In this document: positions 42,277-51,653 of the stretch, piece by piece
Numbering within the stretch: the first letter of the stretch is position 1
How the letters are laid out: each line of letters begins with the position of its first letter
Source of the DNA: Stieleria neptunia
GTDB lineage: Bacteria > Planctomycetota > Planctomycetia > Pirellulales > Pirellulaceae
Length of the DNA stretch: 64,000 bases
Direction: 5' to 3'
NCBI RefSeq assembly: GCF_007754155.1
Contig: NZ_CP037423.1
Span: forward strand, 2,232,001 to 2,296,000
Notes under the pieces: model-generated
What the model was told of the DNA's origin: nothing
What the model saw: only the letters and a program-made list of their open reading frames with translations
Databases searched by the model: none
Made by a program: the position numbers and the translations under genes

Positions 42277-44709
42277 CTATTGTGGGACGACGGGCTTGGT
42301 CAGCTCTTTGACGGCATCGACGAGTTGCCGCACCTCGGCTTCAAGCTCTGGTAAGACCGCGGAGGCGGAGACCAGGTCTCCGTCGTGGGCGTGATGTTCC
42401 AATCGTTTTGCCGTCGCGACAACCCGCTTGGCGGCAAACCAATCGGCGGACCCCTTCAGCGTGTGCGCTCCGCGTCGGACCTGATTGGCGTCCTGGTTGG
42501 CCAGGCCTTCCCTGATTTCATGGATCATCTTCGGGCATTCATCGATCAACAGCTGCGCCACTTCCTTGACGCCCTGGGCTCCACCGGGAATTCGTGTCTG
42601 GGCGAATTCCAGATCGATCACGTCGGAGGTTTCCGGTGGCGGGCCGGACTGCACCACGTCGGCAGCGGCAGCGGATTCGGGATCGGATTCGGCTGGTGAA
42701 ATCTCTTTGAGGGTGCTGGTGAGTTGTTCGGGGTCGATCGGTTTGGAGATATAGCCGTCCATGCCGACCTGCAAGCACTTTTCGCGGTCGCCTTTCATCG
42801 CCGCCGCGGTCATCGCAATGATCGGTGTGTGTCGTTCGTTCGGTTTCTCCAGTTCACGAATCGCGATCGTTGCTTCCAAGCCGTCCATTTCGGGCATTTG
42901 CACGTCCATCAGCACGACGTCAAAGCGTTCGCTGCGAACCGCGTCGACGGCTTCTTTGCCGTTGTTGGCGATCGTGACGAAGTGCCCCCGCATCTGCAGC
43001 AGCCCGACGGCGACACGTTGGTTGACCAGACCATCTTCGGCCAGCAGGATCTTCAGCCCCGTGGACGCTTCTGCCTGGTCGGCCGAATCGGGTTGCGATG
43101 CACGGTCCTTCGCGGCCTGTTCGCCGAACACATCCAGCAGCGTCTCGAGCAACTCCGACTGGACGACCGGCTTGGTCATGTACCGGAGGATCCCCAGTTC
43201 GCGGCAGCGGTCTGCATCGCCGGGCCGCGCCGCCGAGGAGATCATGACCAGGGTGCAGCGGTCGATGCGCTGCTCCGCGTGGATGCGTTCGGCCAATTCA
43301 AATCCGTCCATCTCGGGCATCATCGCATCGAGCAGCACAAGCTGATAGGGTCGGCCATCGGTCGTCGCCCGCGCCAGTTCACTCAAGGCAGCCGCACCGC
43401 TTTCGACCGTTTTCGGCTGCATTTTCCAATTCGTCAAAATCTCTTCCAGGATTCGACGGTTGGTCAAGTTGTCGTCGACGACCAGTGTCGTCAACCCTTC
43501 CAGCGCCGAGCGGTCGATCGGCGGCGCAGTCGGCTGTTGGGTACCGAGACCGAACACGCAGGTGAAATGAAACGTGGTGCCCTTACCGAGTTCGCTTTCC
43601 AACCAAATTTGTCCGTCCATCATCGCCACGAGTTGCGAGGAAATGGCCAGCCCCAGTCCCGTGCCGCCGAACTTTCGCGTGATCGAGGAATCCGCCTGTT
43701 CGAACACCCCAAACACATTCTTCTGGTGCTCCGGCGCGATGCCGATTCCCGTGTCGGACACCGAGACATGCAATCGCACCTGATCGTCAATCCGGTCTTC
43801 TTCGGCCACATCGATGACGACTTCACCTTCGCTGGTGAATTTGATGGCGTTTCCGGCAAGGTTGACGATGATTTGGCGCAGTCGCCCGGCGTCCCCGAGC
43901 AGGTATTCCGGTAGTTTCGGGTCGATCCGGCAATGCAGTTCCAACGATTTGTCGGCCGCACGAATCCCCAAGGTTTGTCCGGTCTTGCCGATGCAATCGC
44001 GCAAGTTGAAATGCGTCGCCTCCAAGGCAAGCTTGCCGGCTTCGATCTTGGAAAAATCCAGGATGTCGTTGAGCAGTCGAAGCAGCGCGTCGGCGGAGTC
44101 TTTGACCATCGACAGGTATTCATTCTGTTCCGCGGTGTGTCGGGTGCTGAGCAGCAACTCGGTCATGCCGATGATGCCGTTCATCGGCGTGCGGATTTCA
44201 TGACTCATGTTGGCCAGGAAATCGCTCTTGGCGCGGTTGGCGGCCTCGGCGGCTTCCTTGGCCAGCTGCAACTGTTCGTTGCGCTGCTTCAGCTCTTCGC
44301 GTTGCAGTTCGACCTCGCGTTGCAGGCTGACCTTTTCGACGGCGTTGCAGACGGCCCGTTGCAGGTTGTCCGAAGTCAGTTCGCCCTTGACCAGATAATC
44401 CTGGGCACCCTTCTTCATCGCTTCCACGGCGATCGATTCGTTGCCCTGGCCGGTCAACATCACGACGGCCAGATGGTGCTCGGGGATCGACTGACGGAGT
44501 TCGGTGAGGAACTCCAGGCCGTCCAGGTCGGGCAGATTGTAGTCGAGCAGAATGCAGTCCGGCGGGCGGTCCCGGCAAGCCTCCAGCCCATCTTCGCCGC
44601 AATCCGCTTCGGCCACCTCGTATTCGTTCCAGGCTTGCTGGCCCAGCAATCGTCGGTAGACCTCACAGTCTTCGGGGCTGTCGTCGACGATCAAGATACG
44701 GAGCGTCAT
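42277..44709 (-). CDS. Hybrid sensor kinase: REC-HisKA-HATPase-REC-REC-Hpt
   Basis: 810 residues, soluble, no membrane helix. Domains in order: receiver 1 (Asp56 in [13 protein letters not shown]), coiled coil (about 125-160), HisKA with His170 in [13 protein letters not shown], HATPase_c (N box [13 protein letters not shown]1 DTGIGI, G2 FGGTGLGLA), receiver 2 ([13 protein letters not shown]), receiver 3 ([13 protein letters not shown]) and a C-terminal Hpt with [14 protein letters not shown]. It is thus a complete phosphorelay driven by an N-terminal receiver rather than by a sensor domain; the likely input is phosphate from another kinase, such as the one at 45289-46815. The output is probably the single-domain response regulator encoded three bases upstream, or a distant regulator. 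Confidence 0.95.
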   Translation of the reverse strand: MTLRILIVDDSPEDCEVYRRLLGQQAWNEYEVAEADCGEDGLEACRDRPPDCILLDYNLPDLDGLEFLTELRQSIPEHHLAVVMLTGQGNESIAVEAMKKGAQDYLVKGELTSDNLQRAVCNAVEKVSLQREVELQREELKQRNEQLQLAKEAAEAANRAKSDFLANMSHEIRTPMNGIIGMTELLLSTRHTAEQNEYLSMVKDSADALLRLLNDILDFSKIEAGKLALEATHFNLRDCIGKTGQTLGIRAADKSLELHCRIDPKLPEYLLGDAGRLRQIIVNLAGNAIKFTSEGEVVIDVAEEDRIDDQVRLHVSVSDTGIGIAPEHQKNVFGVFEQADSSITRKFGGTGLGLAISSQLVAMMDGQIWLESELGKGTTFHFTCVFGLGTQQPTAPPIDRSALEGLTTLVVDDNLTNRRILEEILTNWKMQPKTVESGAAALSELARATTDGRPYQLVLLDAMMPEMDGFELAERIHAEQRIDRCTLVMISSAARPGDADRCRELGILRYMTKPVVQSELLETLLDVFGEQAAKDRASQPDSADQAEASTGLKILLAEDGLVNQRVAVGLLQMRGHFVTIANNGKEAVDAVRSERFDVVLMDVQMPEMDGLEATIAIRELEKPNERHTPIIAMTAAAMKGDREKCLQVGMDGYISKPIDPEQLTSTLKEISPAESDPESAAAADVVQSGPPPETSDVIDLEFAQTRIPGGAQGVKEVAQLLIDECPKMIHEIREGLANQDANQVRRGAHTLKGSADWFAAKRVVATAKRLEHHAHDGDLVSASAVLPELEAEVRQLVDAVKELTKPVVPQ

Positions 44710-44712
44710 TTC

Positions 44713-45165
44713 TCAGTCGTCGGTCTTGGGGAACACCACGATTTGGAACCAGTAATCCTTCAGCCGCTGAATCGCGTTGACGAATCCGGCCAAATCCACC
44801 GGTTTTTGGATGTAGCTGTTGGCCCCAAACTCATAACACGCTTCGATGTCCCGTTCGTCGGTCGATGTCGTCAGCACGACCACGGGGATTCGCTTCAGTT
44901 CATGATCTTGCTTGATCTCTTCGAGCACTTCGCGGCCATCGGTCCCGGGCAGGTTCAGGTCCAACAGGATGATCCCCGGACGGGGCGCGCTGTCGACCGA
45001 TGCGTAATCGCCACGGCGGTGTAGGTAATCGAGTGCCTCGTCACCGTCGCTGCATCGATACAGCGAATTGCGCAGCCCCGAGGACCTCAGGGCGCGGACG
45101 GTCGCTTCGAAGTCCTCCGGACTATCTTCGACGATCAGGATCGGTTGATTGCTCCAGTCGACCAT
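44713..45165 (-). CDS. Single-domain response regulator (Rcp1/CheY-like)
   Basis: About 150 residues from ATG 45165; ATG 45174 (MCLMVDWS) is also possible. A lone receiver: [18 protein letters not shown] with acidic pair, phospho-acceptor Asp in [18 protein letters not shown], Thr/Lys switch residues in [12 protein letters not shown] and SYIQKPVDL. The family resembles cyanobacterial Rcp1-type regulators that pair with phytochrome-like or GAF-type histidine kinases. No output domain is present, so it works by protein contact or as a phosphate carrier. It lies between the membrane kinase and the hybrid kinase, three bases before the latter, which supports a relay among the three. Confidence 0.93.
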   Translation of the reverse strand: MVDWSNQPILIVEDSPEDFEATVRALRSSGLRNSLYRCSDGDEALDYLHRRGDYASVDSAPRPGIILLDLNLPGTDGREVLEEIKQDHELKRIPVVVLTTSTDERDIEACYEFGANSYIQKPVDLAGFVNAIQRLKDYWFQIVVFPKTDD

Positions 45166-45288
45166 CAGACACACATCTCCTCTGCATCAGGTTTTGCACG
45201 GTCGGCTCGAGCTTTCCGCATGGCGCCGAAATGGCACGTCAAACCGTCACCTACGAAAAACAGCTCCGACAAACATCGATCATTCCAC

Positions 45289-46815
45289 TCACGCGACGAC
45301 TCCTTTATCGAGCGTGAAATAAAACGTGGTGCCTTCACCGTACGTCGATTCCGGCCATATTTTACCACCATGTCGCTCCACAATTTTCTTCACAAACGTC
45401 AGTCCCGCGCCGGTTCCGCCGCCATACTTGTCGCGGGCGTGAAGCCGTTTGAAAATCCGAAAGACAGACTCCTGGTGCTTTTCTCGGATGCCGATCCCGT
45501 TGTCACGGACGTAAAACACGAAGCCGGTTTGGTTGCCATCGTTTTCGCCGGACTCGCCGTGTTGCTGAAAACCGATTTCGATCCACTTCTCCGCCTTGTC
45601 ATTGTACTTTACCGCATTCGTGATCAGATTGCGAAAAACTTCAACGATTCGGACCGAGTCGCACGCGACGGTGGGCAAATGTCGCGGAACTCGCACCTCG
45701 ACGCGCTGTTCTTCCAGTGTGACGTGCATCATATCCAGAACCTGTTCGATGACGTCGTTCAAGTCGGTCGGGGCGATCGCCAATTCGGCGCGACCGACGC
45801 GGGAGTAATGCAGCAGCGAATCGATCAGGTTTTCCTGACGCAAACACAACCGCTGCAGCGTCTCGAGTTTTTCGTGTCCGGCCTCGTCCAGTTTCCCCGC
45901 ATAGTCTTCGGCAATAAACGAGGAGTAACGTGAGATCCCGCGCAACGGTTCCTTCAAATCATGGGAGACGATGTAGGCAAAGTCATCGAGTTCTTGGTTG
46001 CTGCGTTCGAGTTGTGCGTTGGAATCGGTCAGCTGCTGTGTCTGCGCTTCGAGCCGGCTGGTTCGCTCTTGGACCAAGTCCTCCAGGTGCGTGCGATGCG
46101 TCTCCAGCTCTTGATCCCGCTGTTGAATCTGATCCAGCATGGTGTTGAAACCGTTGCACAGCACGCCGATCTCATCATTGGCATTGCTGTAAACGTGAGC
46201 GGAGTAATCCCCTTGTCGGGCAACCTTTTCAGTCGCGGCGGCCAATTCGCGGATCGGTCTGGCGATCGCCCGCTGCACAAGAAAACCGAGCAGCACGGCG
46301 ATGCCGAGACAAATCAACAGAGACAGGAGTGCGAGTCGAATTCTCCGGATCGATTGAGCATACAGTTCGTCCAGGCTGGCGCGCAGGTAGATTGCTCCCC
46401 GTGGTTCTTTCGGATCGCCGATCTTCTTGAACACATGCAGGAAGCCGCCATGGAAAATGGCCTGATCTTTCTCCCAGGAAAATTGCACGTTCTCGGAAAC
46501 TGATGCCGACGCTTTGTAGATCGCAAACGACTCGCTATCGGCATCGAAGGTTTGCGCAAAAACAACCTTCGGTTCGCGCTTTACGATCGCGAGGACTTCG
46601 TTGCCGAGCTCCGCGTCACTGAATTTCAAGGCCGTCATGCTGGCATCGCCGAGCACGTCTGCCAGGACGGAAATCTGTGTCTCCAGGGCCGCTTTGGCCG
46701 ATTCATGCTGTTCCACGAGCCCTGCGATGGTCGACATCACCAGCGCGATGCTGACCACGATGACCAGAGACGCTGTCAATTTAAATCGAATCGACAGGTC
46801 TCGTAGTGGTCGCAT
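45289..46815 (-). CDS. Membrane sensor histidine kinase with HAMP domain
   Basis: 508 residues. Two membrane helices (about 14-32 and 161-181) bracket a periplasmic sensor of about 130 residues (CHASE8-like in length and pattern, QISVLADVLGDASMTALKF at its start). HAMP follows (RAIARPIRELAAATEKVARQ). A coiled coil links to HisKA, with the His in DFAYIVSHDLKEPLRGISRY, and HATPase_c (NLITNAVKYND; VRDNGIGIREKH; GGGTGAGLTFVKKI). This type of HisKA often pairs with Rcp1-like regulators, as encoded next downstream. It starts 22 bases after the YfiR-like gene. YfiR-like proteins act as periplasmic brakes on a membrane sensor with CHASE8/HAMP, so the two are probably functional partners. Confidence 0.95.
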   Translation of the reverse strand: MRPLRDLSIRFKLTASLVIVVSIALVMSTIAGLVEQHESAKAALETQISVLADVLGDASMTALKFSDAELGNEVLAIVKREPKVVFAQTFDADSESFAIYKASASVSENVQFSWEKDQAIFHGGFLHVFKKIGDPKEPRGAIYLRASLDELYAQSIRRIRLALLSLLICLGIAVLLGFLVQRAIARPIRELAAATEKVARQGDYSAHVYSNANDEIGVLCNGFNTMLDQIQQRDQELETHRTHLEDLVQERTSRLEAQTQQLTDSNAQLERSNQELDDFAYIVSHDLKEPLRGISRYSSFIAEDYAGKLDEAGHEKLETLQRLCLRQENLIDSLLHYSRVGRAELAIAPTDLNDVIEQVLDMMHVTLEEQRVEVRVPRHLPTVACDSVRIVEVFRNLITNAVKYNDKAEKWIEIGFQQHGESGENDGNQTGFVFYVRDNGIGIREKHQESVFRIFKRLHARDKYGGGTGAGLTFVKKIVERHGGKIWPESTYGEGTTFYFTLDKGVVA

Positions 46816-46837
46816 GCGGTGTGGCCCTCTGGTTGTT

Positions 46838-47488
46838 TTAAAGCGTGGTGACGATCTTCAAGCCCAGCAATCGAGCACTGATGTCCAATCGCTCACGCAG
46901 CGCAGATGTCTGATTAATGATCATTTTGAGTTTCCGCGCTTGAAGATCATTCCAGTAGCAGATGATCACACCGGATCTGGCGTACGCTAACGACTCCGCC
47001 TTTCCATTCGCCTCTCCGACCAGCAGCACCGGTTGACCTTTGGTCTTCTGCAACGCCGCATTGACCCGATCCAAAACGGTCTCCCCAAAAATCCCTGGCG
47101 TGGAGTTTCGTGAGATAAACAAGATGTGGCAAGGTTGATAGTTTCGCTCAAACTCCGCGACCGAATCGTACTGGACAACCTTGATCTTCTTTCCCTGAAT
47201 GACCGTCACAGGCACTTTGAACAGGCCTGAATTGATGGCGAATCCGTTTCCCGCGGGTCCCAGGTACTGTCCGAACGAATTGCTGCCCAACACACCAATC
47301 ACGAAATCATTGTCCGCTCCCGGAAAGGGCGGATTGGGCCATTTGACCAAGTCGCCAAAGTAATAGAAATAGCCCGCTTTCAGATCATATTCGTTTGGCG
47401 GGGCCGGCCGCTGCGCGCTGGTGACGCGTTCACCCATCAACGCCCCACAGACGAAGGAAACACACAGCAATACAAGTGAACGGCGCAT
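46838..47488 (-). CDS. YfiR family (DUF4154) periplasmic protein
   Basis: 216 residues from ATG 47488, which is followed directly by a signal peptide (RRSLVLLCVSFVCGALMG). A frame extension to 47671 has no homology. The YfiR start pattern is clear: EYDLKAGYFYYFGDLVKWPN, then NDFVIGVLGSNSFGQYL, GKKIKVVQYDSVAEFE, CHILFISRN, and the C-terminal RSGVIICYWNDLQARKLKMI. In Pseudomonas YfiR is a periplasmic inhibitor of the diguanylate cyclase YfiN. Here the downstream partner is a histidine kinase instead. In the order receptor, YfiR, kinase it recalls modules seen in other bacteria. The gap of 186 bases to the receptor gene shows no other gene. Confidence 0.88.
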   Translation of the reverse strand: MRRSLVLLCVSFVCGALMGERVTSAQRPAPPNEYDLKAGYFYYFGDLVKWPNPPFPGADNDFVIGVLGSNSFGQYLGPAGNGFAINSGLFKVPVTVIQGKKIKVVQYDSVAEFERNYQPCHILFISRNSTPGIFGETVLDRVNAALQKTKGQPVLLVGEANGKAESLAYARSGVIICYWNDLQARKLKMIINQTSALRERLDISARLLGLKIVTTL

Positions 47489-47674
47489 GTGCGGCCTCAC
47501 GGACCTTTGTGGCGTCCGCCTTTCCAAACGGTATCCGGCACCAACGCGGCGTGTGGATTGAATCAGCCGATGGACGCGAACCCAGGGGCCCCGGAGCGTG
47601 TTCATCCTATTCAACTTAGTCATATTGAACCGGCCGGGCAAGAATTCTGGGACCGTGGTGTGAAGGATCACCCG

Positions 47675-50140
47675 CTAAAACGTCCGCTGGACCGTCAACG
47701 CGATCGCCGCCGCCTCGCTGCGGTAGTAGGCGCGTCGCAGCACATTGCGTTTGTTCAGGTCTTGGTCGATCCAGCCGAGCACGTTGTAAAAGTCCAACCG
47801 CATCTGACCTTGACCACAACAGATTTTGCGTTGGATGCCGAAGTCGACGAAGTAGCTGCCGCGGAAGGCTTTTTTGTAACCCGGATCGGCCAGCGGCAAA
47901 AATCCGTTGGAGGCGGGCAAGCTGGCGTTGTAGTTGGCCAAGTCTTCGTCGCCGGGAAAGCCCCAGTAGGCACGCAGCGATGCGCTGGTGCTCCAGAGCG
48001 GGTTCCAGTCTCGGTTGGCGTAAAGCTTCGTCAAATGGGGCGACCAACTCACCAGATCGTTGCCGAATCCATACGGTTCGGCGCTAATGCCTTGGTTCCG
48101 CGTGATGTCCGGCAGAAAACCGTCGATCAGCTGGGTGTAGGAGTGCGAGAGTGACCATTGGTAGCAGTCGGTCCGGTAAGACGATTCCAGTTCCAAACCG
48201 GCCATCTTGAATTTACCCAACACCGTCTGCCGTCGCACGGTCGGTGTGGGATTGAATCCGATCGCGGTGTAGTACTGGTAGAAGCCGCTGGCCGCGAAGA
48301 AAAGATGATCGCAGGGCCGTCGCTCGTAGCGGAACTCGGCACTTTCGTTTTCTTCCGCCTCACTAAAGGATCCTGTTTCGACGAACTGGCGCCTCAGGTC
48401 GCCATCGGTCGCACGTCGATTGGCTACCGACCAGATCGCTTTGTACGTGTCTTGTTCGTTGGGGGCGAAGACCAATGCCGTCCGTGGCGAAAGCAGCCAT
48501 TCACTGTAGGAGTGTTTGTCGCTGCGGAGTCCGGCGAACGCGGTCCAACGCTCGTTGAAACGCAGCACGTATTCGCCCATCAACGAAAACGTATCCGTTT
48601 CCCAGGGGCCTTCGATGTTCGCAGGCACGCCTTCGACGTTGGCCGGCAAACCGGGATATCCGGGACTCGGCAACCCGAACCACTCGTAGGACAACGCGGT
48701 GCCGAACGCCAGGGTATGCCGCTCGTTGGGCGTCCAACGGGCCAGCAGACGCGTGTAAAACTCATCTTCACGGTTGGTGATGATGCCGTCTTGTGGGGTG
48801 AAGCGTTCGAAGTCAAAAAGATCCCAACTGGCCATCCACTCGATATTCAGATTGTCGCTGCACTCAAACAAGTACTTGCCGGCAAACGTCAGTTGTTGAT
48901 AGCCGGCTTGGGAGGTGAGCAAGTCGTCAAAACTATCTCCGGGACTTGCCTCTCCCGCCGGCGCGAGGGCGACGTCACGCCGATCGGGATCGATCTGTTG
49001 ACCGCCACGCGTGTACCGGACCCAGGCGTTGAGATTGCCTTCGGTCACTTGTGCGTGCAACTTGTGTTTCGGTTTGGAACGGTACCCGCGGCCGTCGTCC
49101 TGCAGTGGGAACGTGACCGGCTGGCCCGCCGTGACCGGGATGTTGTCTCTGGCGGTGAAGCTGCTTCCGAAGACCAGCGGCGCATCGGATGGATCCGCGC
49201 CGTCCTGGGTCGCGATGCCGTAGTAGACGAACACGCCGGAATCTTCATCGAACTTGCGGCCGTAACGCAACTCGGTCGCCGTGAATTCGTCAATGAATCC
49301 CTGCCGGACCGTGGCGTCGAGTCCCTGGAACGTCAGACCGGTGTGCGTTTGCAAGTTGATCACACCGGCAATGGCCCCCGGACCGTCGGTCGCCCCGCCG
49401 GGCCCGCGGAGCACGTCGACGATGTGAAGATCACCCAGTAGCGGCAGATCACGCTCGTGGTACGCACCGGATTCTCCCCGGTTGTTCATGATCCGGCCGT
49501 TGACCTTCAACAGAATTTTGTCGTCGCGGTCGCTGATGATGCCCCGCATGCCCATCTTGGGACCGGTGGCCACTTGATGAACATGCTGGAAATTGGGCAC
49601 CAGAATATCCAGCAGTTCGTCCAGGTTGCGCGCCCCGGAGGACCAGATCGTGGGGGCCCCGATCCGTGTGACCGCGGCCGGCGTGATTCGAGAAATCGCC
49701 GGAATGCCGCCGCCGATCGACACGGGCGCGATTTCGTCAATGGTGTCCAGCGTCGCCAGCGTTGCCGGCGCCTCGACGGGAACCAACAGGGGTTGCTCGG
49801 CGAATTCTTCCAGCGAGGGCAGGTCAAAACCGAGCGAATCGGCCGGCGATTCTTGGTCTTCACCTGCCGGCTGATCCTCGGCAGGCGGCTCGGTCTCGGC
49901 AGGCGGCTCGGTGTCGGCAGGCGCGGCGTTTGCGTCGTCTGGATTCTCGGCGTCTTCTCCGCCGTCGGTCAGCGGCTCCACCGTCGCCGGCACCAATTCG
50001 CCAGGCGTCTGCTGGCCGCCGTCACCCAATTGCCCGATGGCGACGAATCCGAGTCGACCGGGTGCGGGTTCCTGTCCAACCGACCACGTCTCCAGGCTCA
50101 ACCCGAGACAGCACAATGCAGCGAGCGTTGTTCGTTTCAT
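47675..50140 (-). CDS. TonB-dependent outer-membrane receptor
   Basis: 821 residues. Signal peptide (KRTTLAALCCLGLSLETWSVG). An unusual N-terminal region of about 150 residues is rich in Pro, Glu and Asp (PPAETEPPAEDQPAGEDQ). The plug domain follows at about 150-290: ARNLDELLDILVPNFQHVHQ, MGMRGIISDRDDKILLKVNG, VDVLRGPGGATDGPGAIAGV. The rest is a beta-barrel with alternating aromatic strands, ending in ALTVQRTF with terminal Phe, as outer-membrane proteins do. It is the first gene of the receptor-YfiR-kinase set. No TonB box is obvious. Ligand unknown; the acidic linker may reach across the periplasm. Confidence 0.92.
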   Translation of the reverse strand: MKRTTLAALCCLGLSLETWSVGQEPAPGRLGFVAIGQLGDGGQQTPGELVPATVEPLTDGGEDAENPDDANAAPADTEPPAETEPPAEDQPAGEDQESPADSLGFDLPSLEEFAEQPLLVPVEAPATLATLDTIDEIAPVSIGGGIPAISRITPAAVTRIGAPTIWSSGARNLDELLDILVPNFQHVHQVATGPKMGMRGIISDRDDKILLKVNGRIMNNRGESGAYHERDLPLLGDLHIVDVLRGPGGATDGPGAIAGVINLQTHTGLTFQGLDATVRQGFIDEFTATELRYGRKFDEDSGVFVYYGIATQDGADPSDAPLVFGSSFTARDNIPVTAGQPVTFPLQDDGRGYRSKPKHKLHAQVTEGNLNAWVRYTRGGQQIDPDRRDVALAPAGEASPGDSFDDLLTSQAGYQQLTFAGKYLFECSDNLNIEWMASWDLFDFERFTPQDGIITNREDEFYTRLLARWTPNERHTLAFGTALSYEWFGLPSPGYPGLPANVEGVPANIEGPWETDTFSLMGEYVLRFNERWTAFAGLRSDKHSYSEWLLSPRTALVFAPNEQDTYKAIWSVANRRATDGDLRRQFVETGSFSEAEENESAEFRYERRPCDHLFFAASGFYQYYTAIGFNPTPTVRRQTVLGKFKMAGLELESSYRTDCYQWSLSHSYTQLIDGFLPDITRNQGISAEPYGFGNDLVSWSPHLTKLYANRDWNPLWSTSASLRAYWGFPGDEDLANYNASLPASNGFLPLADPGYKKAFRGSYFVDFGIQRKICCGQGQMRLDFYNVLGWIDQDLNKRNVLRRAYYRSEAAAIALTVQRTF

Positions 50141-50265
50141 GACACGGGCGTACCAAAAGGCGCGGAAAAGAAAGCGTCCCCTTGGTAGTGTCGTCGACCC
50201 CGCTGACGGAAATATTAAGCATTCCGCCTGCCGCCCTTAAATCTTACTACGAGGTGCCCCCTGGC

Positions 50266-51627
50266 TTAGATTGCCATCCGCCCGGTGCTGTCCCCGATCG
50301 AATCGGCCGGAGTGCCCATCAGATCCAGCATGGTCAGGAACAGATTCGCCATCGGGCATTCTTTCCCGGCATCGAGATAACGGCCCGTTTCCACCTGACC
50401 CGCAGCGCTGCCGGCCAGCACGATCGGCAAATCTTCGTGTCGGTGCCGGTTGCCGTCGCTGATGCCGCTGCCGTAGAGCACCATCGATTGGTCCAACAGC
50501 GATCCGCCGGCGTCTCGGGTGGCCTCGAGCTTTGCCAGGAAATACGCGTATTGCTCGACCAGATAGCGATCGATCTTGCGCAGATTTTCGACCAGTTCCG
50601 GCTTGTTTCGGTGGTGGCTCATACCGTGGTGCCCGTCGCTGACGCCGATCTCGGTGTAGCGTCGGTTGCCTCCGGCGTTGTCCAACATCAGCGTGGCGAC
50701 GCGAGTCGTGTCGGTTTGGAACGCCAGGACCATCAGATCGAACATCAGCCGGGCGTGTTCACGGAACGACTCGACGCGGCCGAAGGGGATCTCGATGTCC
50801 GGCAGCGCCGCGGCGTCTTCTTGCTCGGTGCGTTCGATCCGCTGTTCGATTTCCCGAACCCCCGAGAAATACTCGTCCATCTTCCGCAGGTCGGATTTGC
50901 CGAGTTGCTTCATCAGCCGTTGGGCGTCGCCACGAACGACGTCCAGCACACTCTTGCGGATGCGGTTGGATTCCCGCCGCTCGGCCAGGTCACCGCTGCC
51001 GAACATCCGTTCGAACGCCAGGCGTGGAATCGTTTCCTTGGGCATCGGTTGCGTTTCATTGCGCCAGGAAATGTTGCTGCTGTAGGCACAGCTGTAACCG
51101 GAATCGCAACTGCCGGCGTTGCGGCTGCCTTCGAGTCCCAGTTCGATCGAAGGCAGACGGGTTTGACCGGCCAGTTGCTCCGCGGCGATCTGGTCGACCG
51201 AGACGCCCAAGCGAATGTTGCCGCTGGTTTTTAGCGGCCGTGCGGCGGTCAGGAACGTCGCACCGCAGCGGGCGTGGTCGCCGGCTCCGTCTTTGTAGCC
51301 GCGGCCGTTGTCGTGCGTCAGATTGGAGATCACGTTCAGCTTGTGCTTCAGCGGCGCAAGCGGCTGCAGCGTCTCACTGCATTCCCAGTCGGTCGGCTCG
51401 CCGGAGGGACCGACGATCGGTTTCCACTGTGGCACGATGACGCCGTTGGGCACGAAAATACAAGCCATCCGAACCGGCCGCGGCATCGAATCGGGCGATG
51501 CGAACGCGCTGCGTGCCATCGGCGTCATCGCCTCCAGCAACGGCAGGCCCAGGACGGCTGCCGATCCTCGCAGGACGGTTCGGCGATCGACGATCTTGCG
51601 CTCAATCATTTGTGGTCTCGACTTCAT
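50266..51627 (-). CDS. DUF1552 family protein with Tat-like signal
   Basis: 453 residues. N-terminal DRRTVLRGSAAVLGLPLLEAM is a twin-Arg-type signal. The DUF1552 core is clear: VRMACIFVPNGVIVPQWKP, LNVISNLTHDNGRGYKDG with DHARCGATFL, SCDSGYSCAYSSNISW, and HHGMSHHRNKPELVENLRK near the end. These proteins are Tat-exported and found almost always next to DUF1592-type cytochromes in planctomycetes; their reaction is not established. It lies 26 bases downstream of the DUF1592 gene on the same strand, a clear two-gene operon. The stop is within 130 bases of the TonB receptor start. Confidence 0.93.
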   Translation of the reverse strand: MKSRPQMIERKIVDRRTVLRGSAAVLGLPLLEAMTPMARSAFASPDSMPRPVRMACIFVPNGVIVPQWKPIVGPSGEPTDWECSETLQPLAPLKHKLNVISNLTHDNGRGYKDGAGDHARCGATFLTAARPLKTSGNIRLGVSVDQIAAEQLAGQTRLPSIELGLEGSRNAGSCDSGYSCAYSSNISWRNETQPMPKETIPRLAFERMFGSGDLAERRESNRIRKSVLDVVRGDAQRLMKQLGKSDLRKMDEYFSGVREIEQRIERTEQEDAAALPDIEIPFGRVESFREHARLMFDLMVLAFQTDTTRVATLMLDNAGGNRRYTEIGVSDGHHGMSHHRNKPELVENLRKIDRYLVEQYAYFLAKLEATRDAGGSLLDQSMVLYGSGISDGNRHRHEDLPIVLAGSAAGQVETGRYLDAGKECPMANLFLTMLDLMGTPADSIGDSTGRMAI

Positions 51628-51653
51628 CGTTCGGTCCTCTCGGTATGAATTCG

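Noticed and set aside
42724..45024. Long plus-strand frames antisense to the hybrid kinase
   Set aside because: Low-complexity His/Arg/Asp composition typical of complements of GC-rich genes.
50182..51234. 350-residue plus-strand frame antisense to DUF1552
   Set aside because: Shadow frame; no domain recognisable.
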